Below are positions 1 through 7,284 of a stretch of 64,000 nucleotides of DNA, piece by piece. The DNA lies in NCBI GenBank assembly GCA_963706515.1, contig CAVPMW010000018.1:176511-240510 (forward strand). The letters run 5' to 3'. The notes below the pieces were generated by a model. The model did no database searches, was not told the DNA's origin, and saw only the letters and a program-made list of their open reading frames with translations. Source of the stretch: CAVPMW01 sp963706515. GTDB taxonomy: Bacteria > Chloroflexota > Anaerolineae > Anaerolineales > UBA4823. The position numbers and the translations under genes were made by a program. Position 1 is the stretch's first letter; every line of letters starts with the position of its first letter.

Positions 1-355
1 CCGGCAGGCGCAGCATATCCAGACCGAAGGCAACGTTCTGGTACACATTCATATGCGGGAAGAGGGCATATTGTTGAAACACCATATTCACCGGTCGCCT
101 GTATGGCGGCGTCAGAGTCTGGTCTACTCCGTCGATGATGATTTGACCTGCATCGGGCATCTCAAAACCGGCCAGCATCCGTAACGTGGTCGTCTTTCCA
201 CAGCCGCTGGGTCCCAGCAGCGAGAAGAATTCACCGGTGAATACCTGGAGGGAGATGTGATCGACTGCGCTTACCGGACCGAACTTCTTAAGCACATCCC
301 TCAGCTCGATGATCGGAGAGCCCGCGAGGCGTTTTCCCAGGGTTTCTAGTTCCAG
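1..355 (-). CDS. ABC transporter ATP-binding protein, PotA-like (5' part only)
   Basis: The first roughly 118 residues of an ABC ATPase that runs off the left edge. Visible are the A-loop region (LKKFGPVSAVDHISL), the Walker A loop GPSGCGKTTT and a Q-loop region, VFQQYALFPHMNV. This wording is typical of the spermidine/putrescine and iron(III) import ATPases (PotA/FbpC group); the signature motif and Walker B lie outside the window. No ATG, GTG or TTG is available in frame before the conserved N-terminus. The best candidate start is CTG at 355-353, 8 bases after a GGAGG that lies inside the end of the AsnC-type gene. The ATPase therefore follows that regulator almost without gap and is probably co-transcribed with it. 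The substrate cannot be told from this part. Confidence 0.85.
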   Translation of the reverse strand, partial: MELETLGKRLAGSPIIELRDVLKKFGPVSAVDHISLQVFTGEFFSLLGPSGCGKTTTLRMLAGFEMPDAGQIIIDGVDQTLTPPYRRPVNMVFQQYALFPHMNVYQNVAFGLDMLRLP

Positions 356-356
356 C

Positions 357-827
357 TTACAATCCTCCCCCCAGGGTGGGATGGACTTCGTAATCAGCTT
401 TTATTGTTCGCAAGACCAGGAAGGTATGGATGCCTGACACGCCAGGCACCTTGCGCAGGCTTTGGTTCAAGAAAGTGGTGAGGTGCTGGCGATCCCGGCA
501 CATTACTTCAACGATCAGGTCATACCCTCCGGAAACCATCAACAAATAGCTGACCTCCGGAAAGGCAGCTATTTGCTCGGCAGCTTTCTCGATCTCAGCC
601 GGCTGGACGGTTATGCCCATCATCGCTGGTGCATCGAATCCGAAATGTGCCGGGTCGACCTGCCCCACGATCTGGATGATTTGCTCGTCCAACAGGCGAT
701 AGACCCGGTTGCGTACAGTCCCTTCCGAGACTCCCAGCTCAGCAGCCATCTCAGTGTAAGGTCTGCGACCATCGCGCTGAAGCATGGCCAGGATTGCTAA
801 ATCCAGTTCATCCATCGCATAATACAT
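357..827 (-). CDS. Lrp/AsnC family transcriptional regulator
   Basis: A 156-residue regulator of the feast/famine family. Residues about 5-60 form the winged helix-turn-helix (LDLAILAMLQRDGR, then AAELGVSEGTVRNRVYRL). Residues about 70-150 form the RAM/AsnC ligand-binding domain, with GGYDLIVEVMC as its typical core. Such proteins bind amino acids and act as octamers wrapping DNA. The start is at 827, or at the second Met (815). The gene has a strong promoter (TTGATT, 17 bases, TATAAT on the minus strand) and two copies of TTACGAAAAACA around it, which suggests autoregulation. An ABC ATPase follows directly, so the regulator may control uptake of an amine or amino acid. The effector is unknown. 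Confidence 0.9.
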   Translation of the reverse strand: MYYAMDELDLAILAMLQRDGRRPYTEMAAELGVSEGTVRNRVYRLLDEQIIQIVGQVDPAHFGFDAPAMMGITVQPAEIEKAAEQIAAFPEVSYLLMVSGGYDLIVEVMCRDRQHLTTFLNQSLRKVPGVSGIHTFLVLRTIKADYEVHPTLGGGL

Positions 828-828
828 A

Positions 829-873
829 TGTTTTTCGTAACCGAGGCTTGATTATATATTGTTTTTCGTAATT
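829..873 (-). promoter_or_regulatory. Operator-like direct repeats around the AsnC-type gene promoter
   Basis: Two copies of TTACGAAAAACA read on the minus strand, at 840-829 and 871-860 (the second with A..CAATA context), are 31 bases apart, about three helical turns. One lies between the -35 and -10 boxes and the other just after the expected transcription start. This is the spacing expected for an Lrp-type octamer repressing its own gene. A related block occurs in front of ftsH at 7245-7270. Confidence 0.6.
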
Positions 874-879
874 AATCAA
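851..879 (-). promoter_or_regulatory. Promoter of the AsnC-type regulator
   Basis: On the minus strand TTGATT (879-874), a 17-base spacer and a perfect TATAAT (856-851). Transcription should start near 844, leaving a leader of about 17 bases before the ATG at 827. Confidence 0.75.
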
Positions 880-1070
880 TTTTTAGCAGGTTATTCAAGA
901 TGAATCCAATATTCCAGGTAAATAACACAAAATTGGGGCAAACTGCGGTTCCAAGATCATATATAATTCAAATTAGCCTTGGTGAACTAAAAATTTAGCC
1001 AAAATTTACCCCAGGGAGCGCAATTCAGGCGAGCTTAACATGTTACAATACCGTTTATTCCACTGCAGGG

Positions 1071-1076
1071 TATAAT
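1071..1076 (+). promoter_or_regulatory. -10 box of a probably leaderless gene
   Basis: A perfect TATAAT ends 5 bases before the ATG at 1082 and 8 before the next ATG at 1085. No good -35 box is seen at 17 bases. There is no ribosome binding site between the box and the start, so the mRNA probably begins at or next to the start codon. Confidence 0.55.
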
Positions 1077-1081
1077 ATGAA

Positions 1082-1582
1082 ATGATGGAGAAACAAGCCC
1101 CCCCGCCTCAAATCGAAGCAATTGAGCCATCCGATATACTCCCGGATGAATCCCTGGAAGAATTAAAGGAAGAAGCCAGGGAACTGACCCCCAGTCAGAA
1201 ACGGCTGATCATCATTTTGATCGTCGTCGGGGTGATTTTCACCCTGTTGCTCCTTGGGGCGACCATATATCTATTAGGGCATCCTGCAAATGCAGCCGTT
1301 GTGCGGGATGTAATGATCATCTACATGGGCTTTTTCATGCTCCTCAATGGAATTGTATTGATCATACTGATGGTACAATTAGCGCGGCTGATTAATCTCT
1401 TGAACAACGAGGTAAGGCCGATCCTGGACTCGACCAACGAAGCTATCAGCAACCTGCGCGGCACTACGCAATTCTTATCGGATAATCTGACTGAGCCAGT
1501 GATCAAGCTCAACCAATATATGGCTGCGATGACCGAGCTTTTCAAGAGCTTCGGTTTAATCCGTCGAAAACCTCGACGGTAA
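1082..1582 (+). CDS. Two-helix membrane protein with amphipathic tail, DUF948-like
   Basis: A 166-residue protein with an acidic, Pro-rich N-terminus, two hydrophobic segments (about 43-67 and 78-100) and a C-terminal amphipathic stretch, with ARLINLLNNEVRPILDS and then SNLRGTTQFLSDNLTEPVI. This tail resembles DUF948-type proteins, which often sit next to YtxH-like genes, as here. The function of the family is unknown; it may shape the membrane or take part in the envelope stress response. The start could be 1082 or 1085 (two adjacent ATGs). The -10 box directly upstream suggests a leaderless message. The gene probably forms an operon with the YtxH-like gene 38 bases downstream. Confidence 0.7.
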   Translation: MMEKQAPPPQIEAIEPSDILPDESLEELKEEARELTPSQKRLIIILIVVGVIFTLLLLGATIYLLGHPANAAVVRDVMIIYMGFFMLLNGIVLIILMVQLARLINLLNNEVRPILDSTNEAISNLRGTTQFLSDNLTEPVIKLNQYMAAMTELFKSFGLIRRKPRR

Positions 1583-1620
1583 ACTCATAAAAACAATGAA
1601 CGTGAAAAGGAGAGTACATC

Positions 1621-1918
1621 ATGGACAATAATAATGCTGCGCTGGGATTTTTTGGCAGCTTCCTGTTAGGCTTCCTCATGGGGGGTCTCATTGGCGGCAT
1701 CGTCGCGTCTGCTGTTCGCACCCCAATCCGGCGAAGAAACACGCGAGATGATCAAAGAGAAGAGCATCGAGATCCGCGATCAGGCGCAAGAACGCGTAGA
1801 AGCAACCGCCGAACAGCTGAGGGTTAAAGCCGATGAGCTCGGCAAGAATATCCGCGAGCGGACTGGCACAACGGTGGTTGTTGAAGAGGCACCTGGTTCT
1901 ACCACAGTCGTCAAGTAA
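1621..1918 (+). CDS. YtxH-like small membrane protein (frameshifted)
   Basis: A good ribosome binding site (AAAGGAGAG) precedes the ATG at 1621. The first frame gives one glycine-rich membrane helix (FLLGFLMGGLIGGIVAS). The family's next motif, LLFAPQSGEETRE, and the basic coiled tail (KSIEIRDQAQERVEATAEQL) lie in another frame starting near 1700. Reading on through about 1700-1712 with a one-base shift rebuilds a normal YtxH protein of about 98 residues ending at 1918. The shift is either a sequencing insertion or a real mutation. YtxH proteins are general-stress membrane proteins of unknown mechanism. The neighbour upstream is a DUF948-like protein, the common pairing. Confidence 0.75.
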
Positions 1919-1940
1919 TCCCGATCCTTGTCTATAACGA

Positions 1941-1979
1941 GAAGCAGGTATCAGCCTAGTTGGGGCTGATATCTGCTTC
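1941..1979 (+). terminator. Hairpin after the YtxH-like gene
   Basis: A 16-base-pair stem (1941-1956 with 1964-1979, one G-T pair) and a 7-base loop, followed only by the weak tract ATTTACATT. It probably ends the 1082-1918 transcript. Confidence 0.6.
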
Positions 1980-1988
1980 ATTTACATT

Positions 1989-2118
1989 GGACTTACGCAG
2001 TTAACTGAGGAATTGCATTTTTCCTTCAACTGCGTAACTCCTATCACTGTAAAAAAATCAGGACTTACGCATCTCCGGAAGGTGTGACTTTCACCTTTCG
2101 GTTGCATTAGCCCTGATT
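1989..2118. repeat. Inverted-repeat element with GGACTTACGCA ends
   Basis: Two adjoining imperfect palindromes fill this gap. GGACTTACGCAGTT (1989-2002) faces AACTGCGTAACTCC (2028-2041). AATCAGGACTTACGCA (2056-2071) faces TGCATTAGCCCTGATT (2103-2118). The shared GGACTTACGCA suggests the ends of a small non-autonomous element. It contains no gene. Degraded relatives appear at 9165-9226 and 32139-32171. Confidence 0.55.
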
Positions 2119-2135
2119 ATTTTAATTTCAGGAAT

Positions 2136-3717
2136 CTACAGCAAATCGTTCAATACCGGAACAACTGCATCTAATATATCTCCAGCCAATACGGAAGCCG
2201 GGTTACCGACAGATAACACCGCTCGCAATCCAGCCCGCGTGTGAATCCATGCCGCAGCCACCGCAGCGGGATAGGGCGCCACCCCCTGGGCGAGCAGACC
2301 GACTACCAGCCCGGCTAAAACATCCCCGCTGCCGGCGCGGGCCAGTGCCGGAGTCGCAACCGGTATGACCATCGCTTCTCCCCCGGGTTCAGCGATCACT
2401 GTGAATGCGCCTTTAAGAATAACCACGTGACCCCATGCCTGGCTGTAGCGCCTGGCAATGCCCAGGCGATCCGCCTGGATCTCAGCTGTGGACAGCCCGG
2501 TCAAAACGCTCATTTCACCCGGGTGCGGGGTGAGCACTGCTGGGCTGGGGAGATCCGCCGGCCAGCCTGGCAGGCGGCTGAGCAGCTTGAGCCCGTCGGC
2601 GTCCACGACTGTCGGCGGAAGTGCTCTGGATTTATCCCCGAAGAAACCGGAAATAAAATCTGCGGTGGGCTGCGCCAGCCCCAACCCCGGACCTACCAGC
2701 AAGGCAGTTGCCCGGCTAAGTCCTTCATTAATTACATCTGCTCCGTGAGCAGTTATCACACCCTCCTGGTCAGGCAGCAGCAGCCAGGTCGCTTCTGGGA
2801 ATTGTCCCGCCAGTGCAGGATGCAGCGCTGCAGGCAAAGCCAGCGTCACCAGGCCGGCGCCGATGCGGTACGCGCCTTTACCCGCCAATAACGCGGCTCC
2901 GGTGTAGCTTAATGAGCCGGCGACGATCAGTGCAGTGCCGAAGGTGCCTTTATGGGCATCCATGGGACGCTCAGGGAGCAAGGCACTGATTTCGTCCTCG
3001 TCCGGGACGAACGTTCGAATCTCCCGCCACGCCTGGAAAGACTCGCCATCATCCGGCAGCCCGATCCCTACCAGGCGCAAATCGCCGGTCAGCTCATAAG
3101 CCGGAAAGCGGAACAGACCCTGCTTGATGGCTGCCATTGTGACCGTCAGGTCGGCGGGGATGCACTTCCTCGGCAGCTTCACCACTGTCGCAGTCGACGC
3201 CAGAAGGACAATCGACTGCCACGACGTAAGGGGGATCCTCCAGGTCTGCCAGACCCTGCTGGACAGCCAGCAGCACCCCCGCCAGCTCACCTTTGAGCGG
3301 CAGGTGAAATCCAGTACCCAGGACGCCGTCCAGGACGACCCCGTATTCAGGCAGCTGTGCGATCAGGTTATAAATATCCGCGCCTTGCGCGAGATCGCTG
3401 ACCTGACCGCCTGCAGCCAGATAACGCTTGAGCAACGGATCATTCTTCTCACGCGGGCGGACTAGGAATGCGCCGGTCTTCCAACCCCAACCAGCCAGGT
3501 AAATGAGAGCGACCAGGGTATCACCGCCGTTATTACCCGACCCGATCAAGCCGAGGGCTCCACTCTCTTTCTCGAAGACGTATAGCTCCTCAACCTGTTC
3601 AGCCAGGCCGCGACCGGCATTCTCCATCATCATTGCATAGGAGATTCCGTTGGCATTCGCCTCCTTTTCAACAGCTACCATCTCTGAGACGGATACAAGC
3701 TTGGTCTTCCCATTCAT
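2136..3717 (-). CDS. nnr: Bifunctional NAD(P)H-hydrate epimerase / ADP-dependent NAD(P)H-hydrate dehydratase (frameshifted)
   Basis: Repairs hydrated NADH and NADPH. The N-terminal epimerase domain (YjeF_N) shows MMMENAGRGLAE, the phosphate loop GSGNNGGDTL and VAVDCPSGVDCDSG. The C-terminal ribokinase-like dehydratase (YjeF_C) shows HKGTFGTALIVAGS, LLVGPGLG, LTPHPGEMSVL and the ATP-site GSGDVLAGLV. The two domains lie in different frames. The switch is around 3155-3170, in a run of GCATCCCCGCC, and after one shift the text continues smoothly as IPADLTVTMAAIKQG. A single indel is therefore the simplest view, and the full enzyme would have about 525 residues. The start chosen is the ATG at 3717; a further Met lies at 3738. 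The gene is 21 bases downstream of aor and probably transcribed with it. Confidence 0.9.
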
Positions 3718-3758
3718 AGCTGCCTCGCCCATCCACATTCAGAATGTCTCGCCAATCT

Positions 3759-5588
3759 TTATAGCTCTCCCAGGGTAAAGTCCAGGCTCAGCTCTTTTAA
3801 TTTATCCGTTGAAGGTTGTCCCGTCAGTGGATCCCAGCCTCGCGCAGCATAATAAGCAGCAAGCATCTTTTCCAGATCAGGCGCAGCGCTGGTCTCACCG
3901 GAGGCATCCTCATACGGCTGCAGCAACGTCTTTGGAAGAGTGTCGTCCGCGCGCTTCAGCCCCAGGCGTTTATTGATCACCCGCTTCAGGTTCCAGCCGC
4001 GCTCTCCGGAGCGGAGCAGCTCCGCAATCGTCCAGTCCAGACCGCAGGCGGCATTGACCAGGTCGACGACTGCCTGAGGCTCGACATTCGTAAACAGGCA
4101 CATGACCAGTGAATTAAAGACGGTACGCCAATCCTGGTGGCGGGCTACGTTGGCTGCTTTTTCATCCCCACCCAGGCGGTCGTACAAATCCATCCCCAGG
4201 CTGGGCTCGACCTGACCGACATCTACCAGAAAATAATCGGACTGGTTGTGGCAGGCGCCGCGCGGCGAGGTGGCATAGACCAGCGCCATCCCGGACGCCC
4301 CGCGCGGGTCGTGGTAAGCTACTTCCAGACCGTTCACCTGCACCGCCTCATCGGGTGCGCCGGCGTGGCGGGCTAATGAGCGTGCACCTTCCGCCAGGTA
4401 AGCGCCAAACCCCTCCCTGCGCACCGTCTTGTGGATCAGGGTTTCGATCGGGGCAGGATCGCCCCAGGAGAGCTCCAGACCGTCGGTATCCTGGGTGGTC
4501 AGCAGTCCCAGCTCGAATAAACGGTAAGCCAGCCCGATGGTATTGCTCATACTGATCGTATCCATGCCGTAGCGGTCGCACAACTCGCCCATGCGCGTCG
4601 CAAAGCTGACGTCGTTCAACCACAGGTTCGGCCCAAACCCGACCAGGGTCTCGTATTCCGGACCTTTGCGCTTCTCGCCATCCTCCAGGCGCACCACCCG
4701 CCCGCAGGCAATCACGCAGGCATGGCAGGCGCTCACTCCTGCCAGGATCGATTCTTTTAAGCCGGCGCCTGAAGTTTTTATCTCCTCTTTGAACGTCCCG
4801 CGGCTGTAATAGCGTTTGGGCATCTCGCCGAGATAATCGAAGTATTCAGCACCCGCGCCGGTGCCCAGCTCGCGAAATACCGTGGTCAATGCATCTGCAC
4901 GCAGCGTGCGGTTAGTCTCCGAGCGAAGCGGCAGGTATTTTTCCAGATCTACCAACGGAATTTGAGCGTGACCCTGGACTGCAACCGCCTTGAGCCGTTT
5001 CGATCCCATCAAGGCGCCCAGGCCTGTGCGCCCAGCCACGCGCCCGTGGTCGCACAAGATCAAGGCAAAGGGGAGGCAGGCTTCTCCTGCCGGACCGATC
5101 GAGGCGACGCGCACAGTTCCTGCAGAGAGCTCGTCTATGATAGCGGCTTGCGTCTGATAGGTATCCAAGCCCCAGTGGTGGGCTGCCGGTCGTATTTCTA
5201 CTCGATTGGCGAGTGTGTCGTCATCGTGAATCCATAGATAGACCGGCTCCGCCGCACAGCCTTCCACCCACAGCCCATCAAAACCGGCCTTGCGCAGCTC
5301 CGGTCCCCAAAACCCGCCGCAGTTCAACTCGCCCCACAGCCCGGTCGCCGGCGAGCGTCCGCAGACCACGAAGCGCCCCACTGCCGGTCCAGCCGTGCCC
5401 GTTAGCGGGCCAGTTAGGAAAAGCAGCGGCGCTTGAGCGGATAAAGGCGCCAGGGAAGGCAGCAGGCTGTCATATAAAAGGCGGGCGGCTAGCGAGGCGC
5501 CCCCAAGGTACTGCCGCACCCACTCACTTGGTGGGTTAAATTGGTCCGTTTTCCCCGTACTTAAATTGACCTTCAGGATGGCTTGCAT
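3759..5588 (-). CDS. aor: Aldehyde:ferredoxin oxidoreductase (tungsten enzyme)
   Basis: A 609-residue enzyme that oxidises aldehydes to acids with ferredoxin as acceptor, using a tungsten bis-pyranopterin cofactor and one [4Fe-4S] cluster. The cluster ligands are visible as ACHACVIACG near residue 285 (CxxCxxxC), with a fourth cysteine in AACGLDW near 512. Family text in the N-terminal pterin domain includes LFLTGPLTGT, GELNCGGFWGPELR and GRTGLGALMGSKRLKAVAV. Length is normal for the family. The start at 5588 has GGAAGATATCC in front. Such enzymes are typical of strict anaerobes fermenting amino acids or sugars, which supports an anaerobic host. The preferred aldehyde cannot be inferred. The NADHX repair gene lies directly downstream. 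Confidence 0.93.
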   Translation of the reverse strand: MQAILKVNLSTGKTDQFNPPSEWVRQYLGGASLAARLLYDSLLPSLAPLSAQAPLLFLTGPLTGTAGPAVGRFVVCGRSPATGLWGELNCGGFWGPELRKAGFDGLWVEGCAAEPVYLWIHDDDTLANRVEIRPAAHHWGLDTYQTQAAIIDELSAGTVRVASIGPAGEACLPFALILCDHGRVAGRTGLGALMGSKRLKAVAVQGHAQIPLVDLEKYLPLRSETNRTLRADALTTVFRELGTGAGAEYFDYLGEMPKRYYSRGTFKEEIKTSGAGLKESILAGVSACHACVIACGRVVRLEDGEKRKGPEYETLVGFGPNLWLNDVSFATRMGELCDRYGMDTISMSNTIGLAYRLFELGLLTTQDTDGLELSWGDPAPIETLIHKTVRREGFGAYLAEGARSLARHAGAPDEAVQVNGLEVAYHDPRGASGMALVYATSPRGACHNQSDYFLVDVGQVEPSLGMDLYDRLGGDEKAANVARHQDWRTVFNSLVMCLFTNVEPQAVVDLVNAACGLDWTIAELLRSGERGWNLKRVINKRLGLKRADDTLPKTLLQPYEDASGETSAAPDLEKMLAAYYAARGWDPLTGQPSTDKLKELSLDFTLGEL

Positions 5589-5728
5589 GGATATCTTCCG
5601 AAAGAGATTCGATCGCAGGCTCAGGTAGAGCTATTGATCGAAAGTTTACCTCATTTCCGCAGAATTGTTTACCAGGATAGCAATTCGCCTCTTTATCGTG
5701 GTGACCTCATATCCGATTCATCCCGTTT

Positions 5729-5737
5729 TGCTATAAT
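5729..5737 (+). promoter_or_regulatory. Extended -10 promoter of the GNAT gene
   Basis: TGCTATAAT, an extended -10 box, ends 7 bases before the ATG at 5745. This fits a leaderless mRNA. The -35 region is weak, as usual with extended -10 boxes. Confidence 0.6.
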
Positions 5738-5744
5738 ATCTGGC

Positions 5745-6296
5745 ATGTCAGATTTTTCCATTCGACCCATTCAGCCCGCCGACAGATCCTGGGTTGCCGA
5801 GCTTGCCCGCCAGCAGTGGGGTTCCAACCTGTCTGTTTCACGCGGCATGGTGTATGAGGTAGACCAGCTGCCCGGGTTTATCGCCTGGCAGAGCGCTCAG
5901 CCGGTTGGGCTGGCTACGTATCATATCCAGGGCGAGCATTGCGAGCTGGTGACCATCAACAGCTTGCAGGAGGGGGTTGGCATCGGCACCAGTCTGATTG
6001 CTGCGGTGCGCCAGGCAGCCCAGGGTGCCGGCTGCCGGCGCCTGTGGCTGATCACCACCAACGACAACCTGCACGCACTTCATTTTTACCAAAAACGCAG
6101 CTTCTATCTGGCAGCCCTCTACCCAAATGCAATTGCTCGATCACGCGCGATCAAGCCAGAAATCCCCCTCACTGGGCTGGATGGGATTCCCATCCGGGAC
6201 GAGATCGAGCTGGAGCAGTGGCTTGATCCTGAAGAATTCCCGCGCGAGCAGCCATCGCGAGCCAATCCGGGAGCTGCTCGACCAGGCGGTGCATGA
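5745..6296 (+). CDS. GNAT family N-acetyltransferase
   Basis: Starts at the ATG at 5745 (MSDFSIRPIQPADRSWV), because the -10 box lies directly before it. The acetyl-CoA loop is visible as LQEGVGIGTSLIAAV (Q/RxxGxG/A pattern) and the C-terminal half as WLITTNDNLHALHFYQKRSFY, both standard for GNAT enzymes. The conserved part ends near residue 160 at EIELEQWL. The remaining tail (about 24 residues, Pro/Ala-rich) overlaps the 3' end of the opposite gene by 128 bases and may come from a small indel near 6220. Substrate unknown. It is divergent from aor. Confidence 0.85.
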   Translation: MSDFSIRPIQPADRSWVAELARQQWGSNLSVSRGMVYEVDQLPGFIAWQSAQPVGLATYHIQGEHCELVTINSLQEGVGIGTSLIAAVRQAAQGAGCRRLWLITTNDNLHALHFYQKRSFYLAALYPNAIARSRAIKPEIPLTGLDGIPIRDEIELEQWLDPEEFPREQPSRANPGAARPGGA

Positions 6297-6960
6297 TCTG
6301 GCGGGCTTCCTGGTCAAAAAATACTTTGTTCCCGTAGGCTTCGCCGCCTCCCGCACCTACCACGTCCGAGACGCCGCGCAAGATCAGCAGGGGGGTATGA
6401 TTCCGGTTTGCCACCCAGGCGATTGCGCCCGATTCCCAATCGCCGGCAATCCCGCCAAAATGGGCAACCAGCCACGGCACTTCCTGGGCGAGCAAATCAC
6501 GGTCGGCGGAAAGGAGCGCAGTCCGGCGGACAGGAAAGGGGAGAGGGTCCGGCAGCCAGGTCAGGTCAATTTGCGTGCTGTAATGCGCGATACCCTGCTC
6601 AGTATCACCCATTTGTTCGACGATATCATATACAATCGTCCGCTCAACGAGCAAAATATCACCGCGCCCGGCGCGGCCTTCGAGACCTCCACAGGTGCCC
6701 AGGTTGATCAGCAAAGCCGGCTGCCAGCGTTCGAGAGCGTATTGGGTAGAAGCAGCCGCAGAAATCTTGCCCCACCCTCCATGGAAGAAGATGACCTGGC
6801 ACGGAAAGCGCCCGGCAGGCACGCTCTCCTCCGGGGCGCTGAACCACTCCCCGAATGGCGATGTGCCTCGCGGTCCTTCCGGGAAGAGCTCGCTTAGGGC
6901 AGCCCACTCTGCGTCCGCTGAGATCAGTACGACTGCCCTGGGATCGATCTCGTTTTCCAT
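6169..6960 (-). CDS. Nucleoside phosphorylase / MTA-SAH nucleosidase-like protein
   Basis: A 263-residue protein of the PNP/UDP superfamily. Visible family features are the N-terminal ISADAEW segment, LINLGTCGGLEGRAGRGDILLVER (the phosphorylase core), IAGDWESGAIAWVA with the ribose-binding glutamate, and LRGVSDV with the catalytic aspartate. The layout is closest to 5'-methylthioadenosine/S-adenosylhomocysteine nucleosidases, but purine phosphorylase or futalosine hydrolase activity is possible. The last 25 residues (after LAMAARAGILQ) look unconserved and overlap the opposing GNAT gene. A purine-rich GAAGGA precedes the ATG at 6960. Confidence 0.8.
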   Translation of the reverse strand: MENEIDPRAVVLISADAEWAALSELFPEGPRGTSPFGEWFSAPEESVPAGRFPCQVIFFHGGWGKISAAASTQYALERWQPALLINLGTCGGLEGRAGRGDILLVERTIVYDIVEQMGDTEQGIAHYSTQIDLTWLPDPLPFPVRRTALLSADRDLLAQEVPWLVAHFGGIAGDWESGAIAWVANRNHTPLLILRGVSDVVGAGGGEAYGNKVFFDQEARQIMHRLVEQLPDWLAMAARAGILQDQATAPARSRPGWESHPAQ

Positions 6961-7233
6961 GCTTTTTCCTTCTATCCGGTAATTTAGCGAGGATTTTTTG
7001 CCGCCTCAAATTATAATTGTGATTGGGGGAAATAATTTTGACAATCTAAATTATTATATTCGGCGAGTAATATCGACCTGCTCGAGTAAAAGATCAATGA
7101 GGGGCAGTAGGAGGATCAATTTCCTCCCGGCGAAAAAATGCACTCAGCCTTCTCAGTGCATTTATTAATTGTTAGAAGGGTGTTAGAATTGTCTCTGAGA
7201 ACCACCGCATGACTACCAGCCGGATTGATAGGT

Positions 7234-7242
7234 TGGTATAAT
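7234..7242 (+). promoter_or_regulatory. Extended -10 promoter of ftsH
   Basis: TGGTATAAT, an extended -10 box. Transcription should start near 7249, inside the operator-like motif, leaving a leader of about 36 bases with GGAGG at 7276-7280. Confidence 0.6.
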
Positions 7243-7244
7243 TT

Positions 7245-7270
7245 TGTTTTTCGTACCGGTTGATTATATA
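7245..7270 (+). promoter_or_regulatory. Operator-like block shared with the AsnC-type gene promoter
   Basis: TGTTTTTCGTA (7246 region) followed after four bases by TTGATTATATA (7260-7270). The same two blocks in the same order occur at 829-858 in front of the AsnC-type regulator, where they are seven to eight bases apart. The block spans the expected transcription start of ftsH, a classical repressor position. Confidence 0.5.
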
Positions 7271-7284
7271 ATTTTGGAGGTAAA

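Noticed and set aside
6127..6897. A 256-codon open frame on the plus strand
   Set aside because: It lies antisense to the phosphorylase-like gene, has an odd composition (Arg/Gly/Pro-rich) and no family features.
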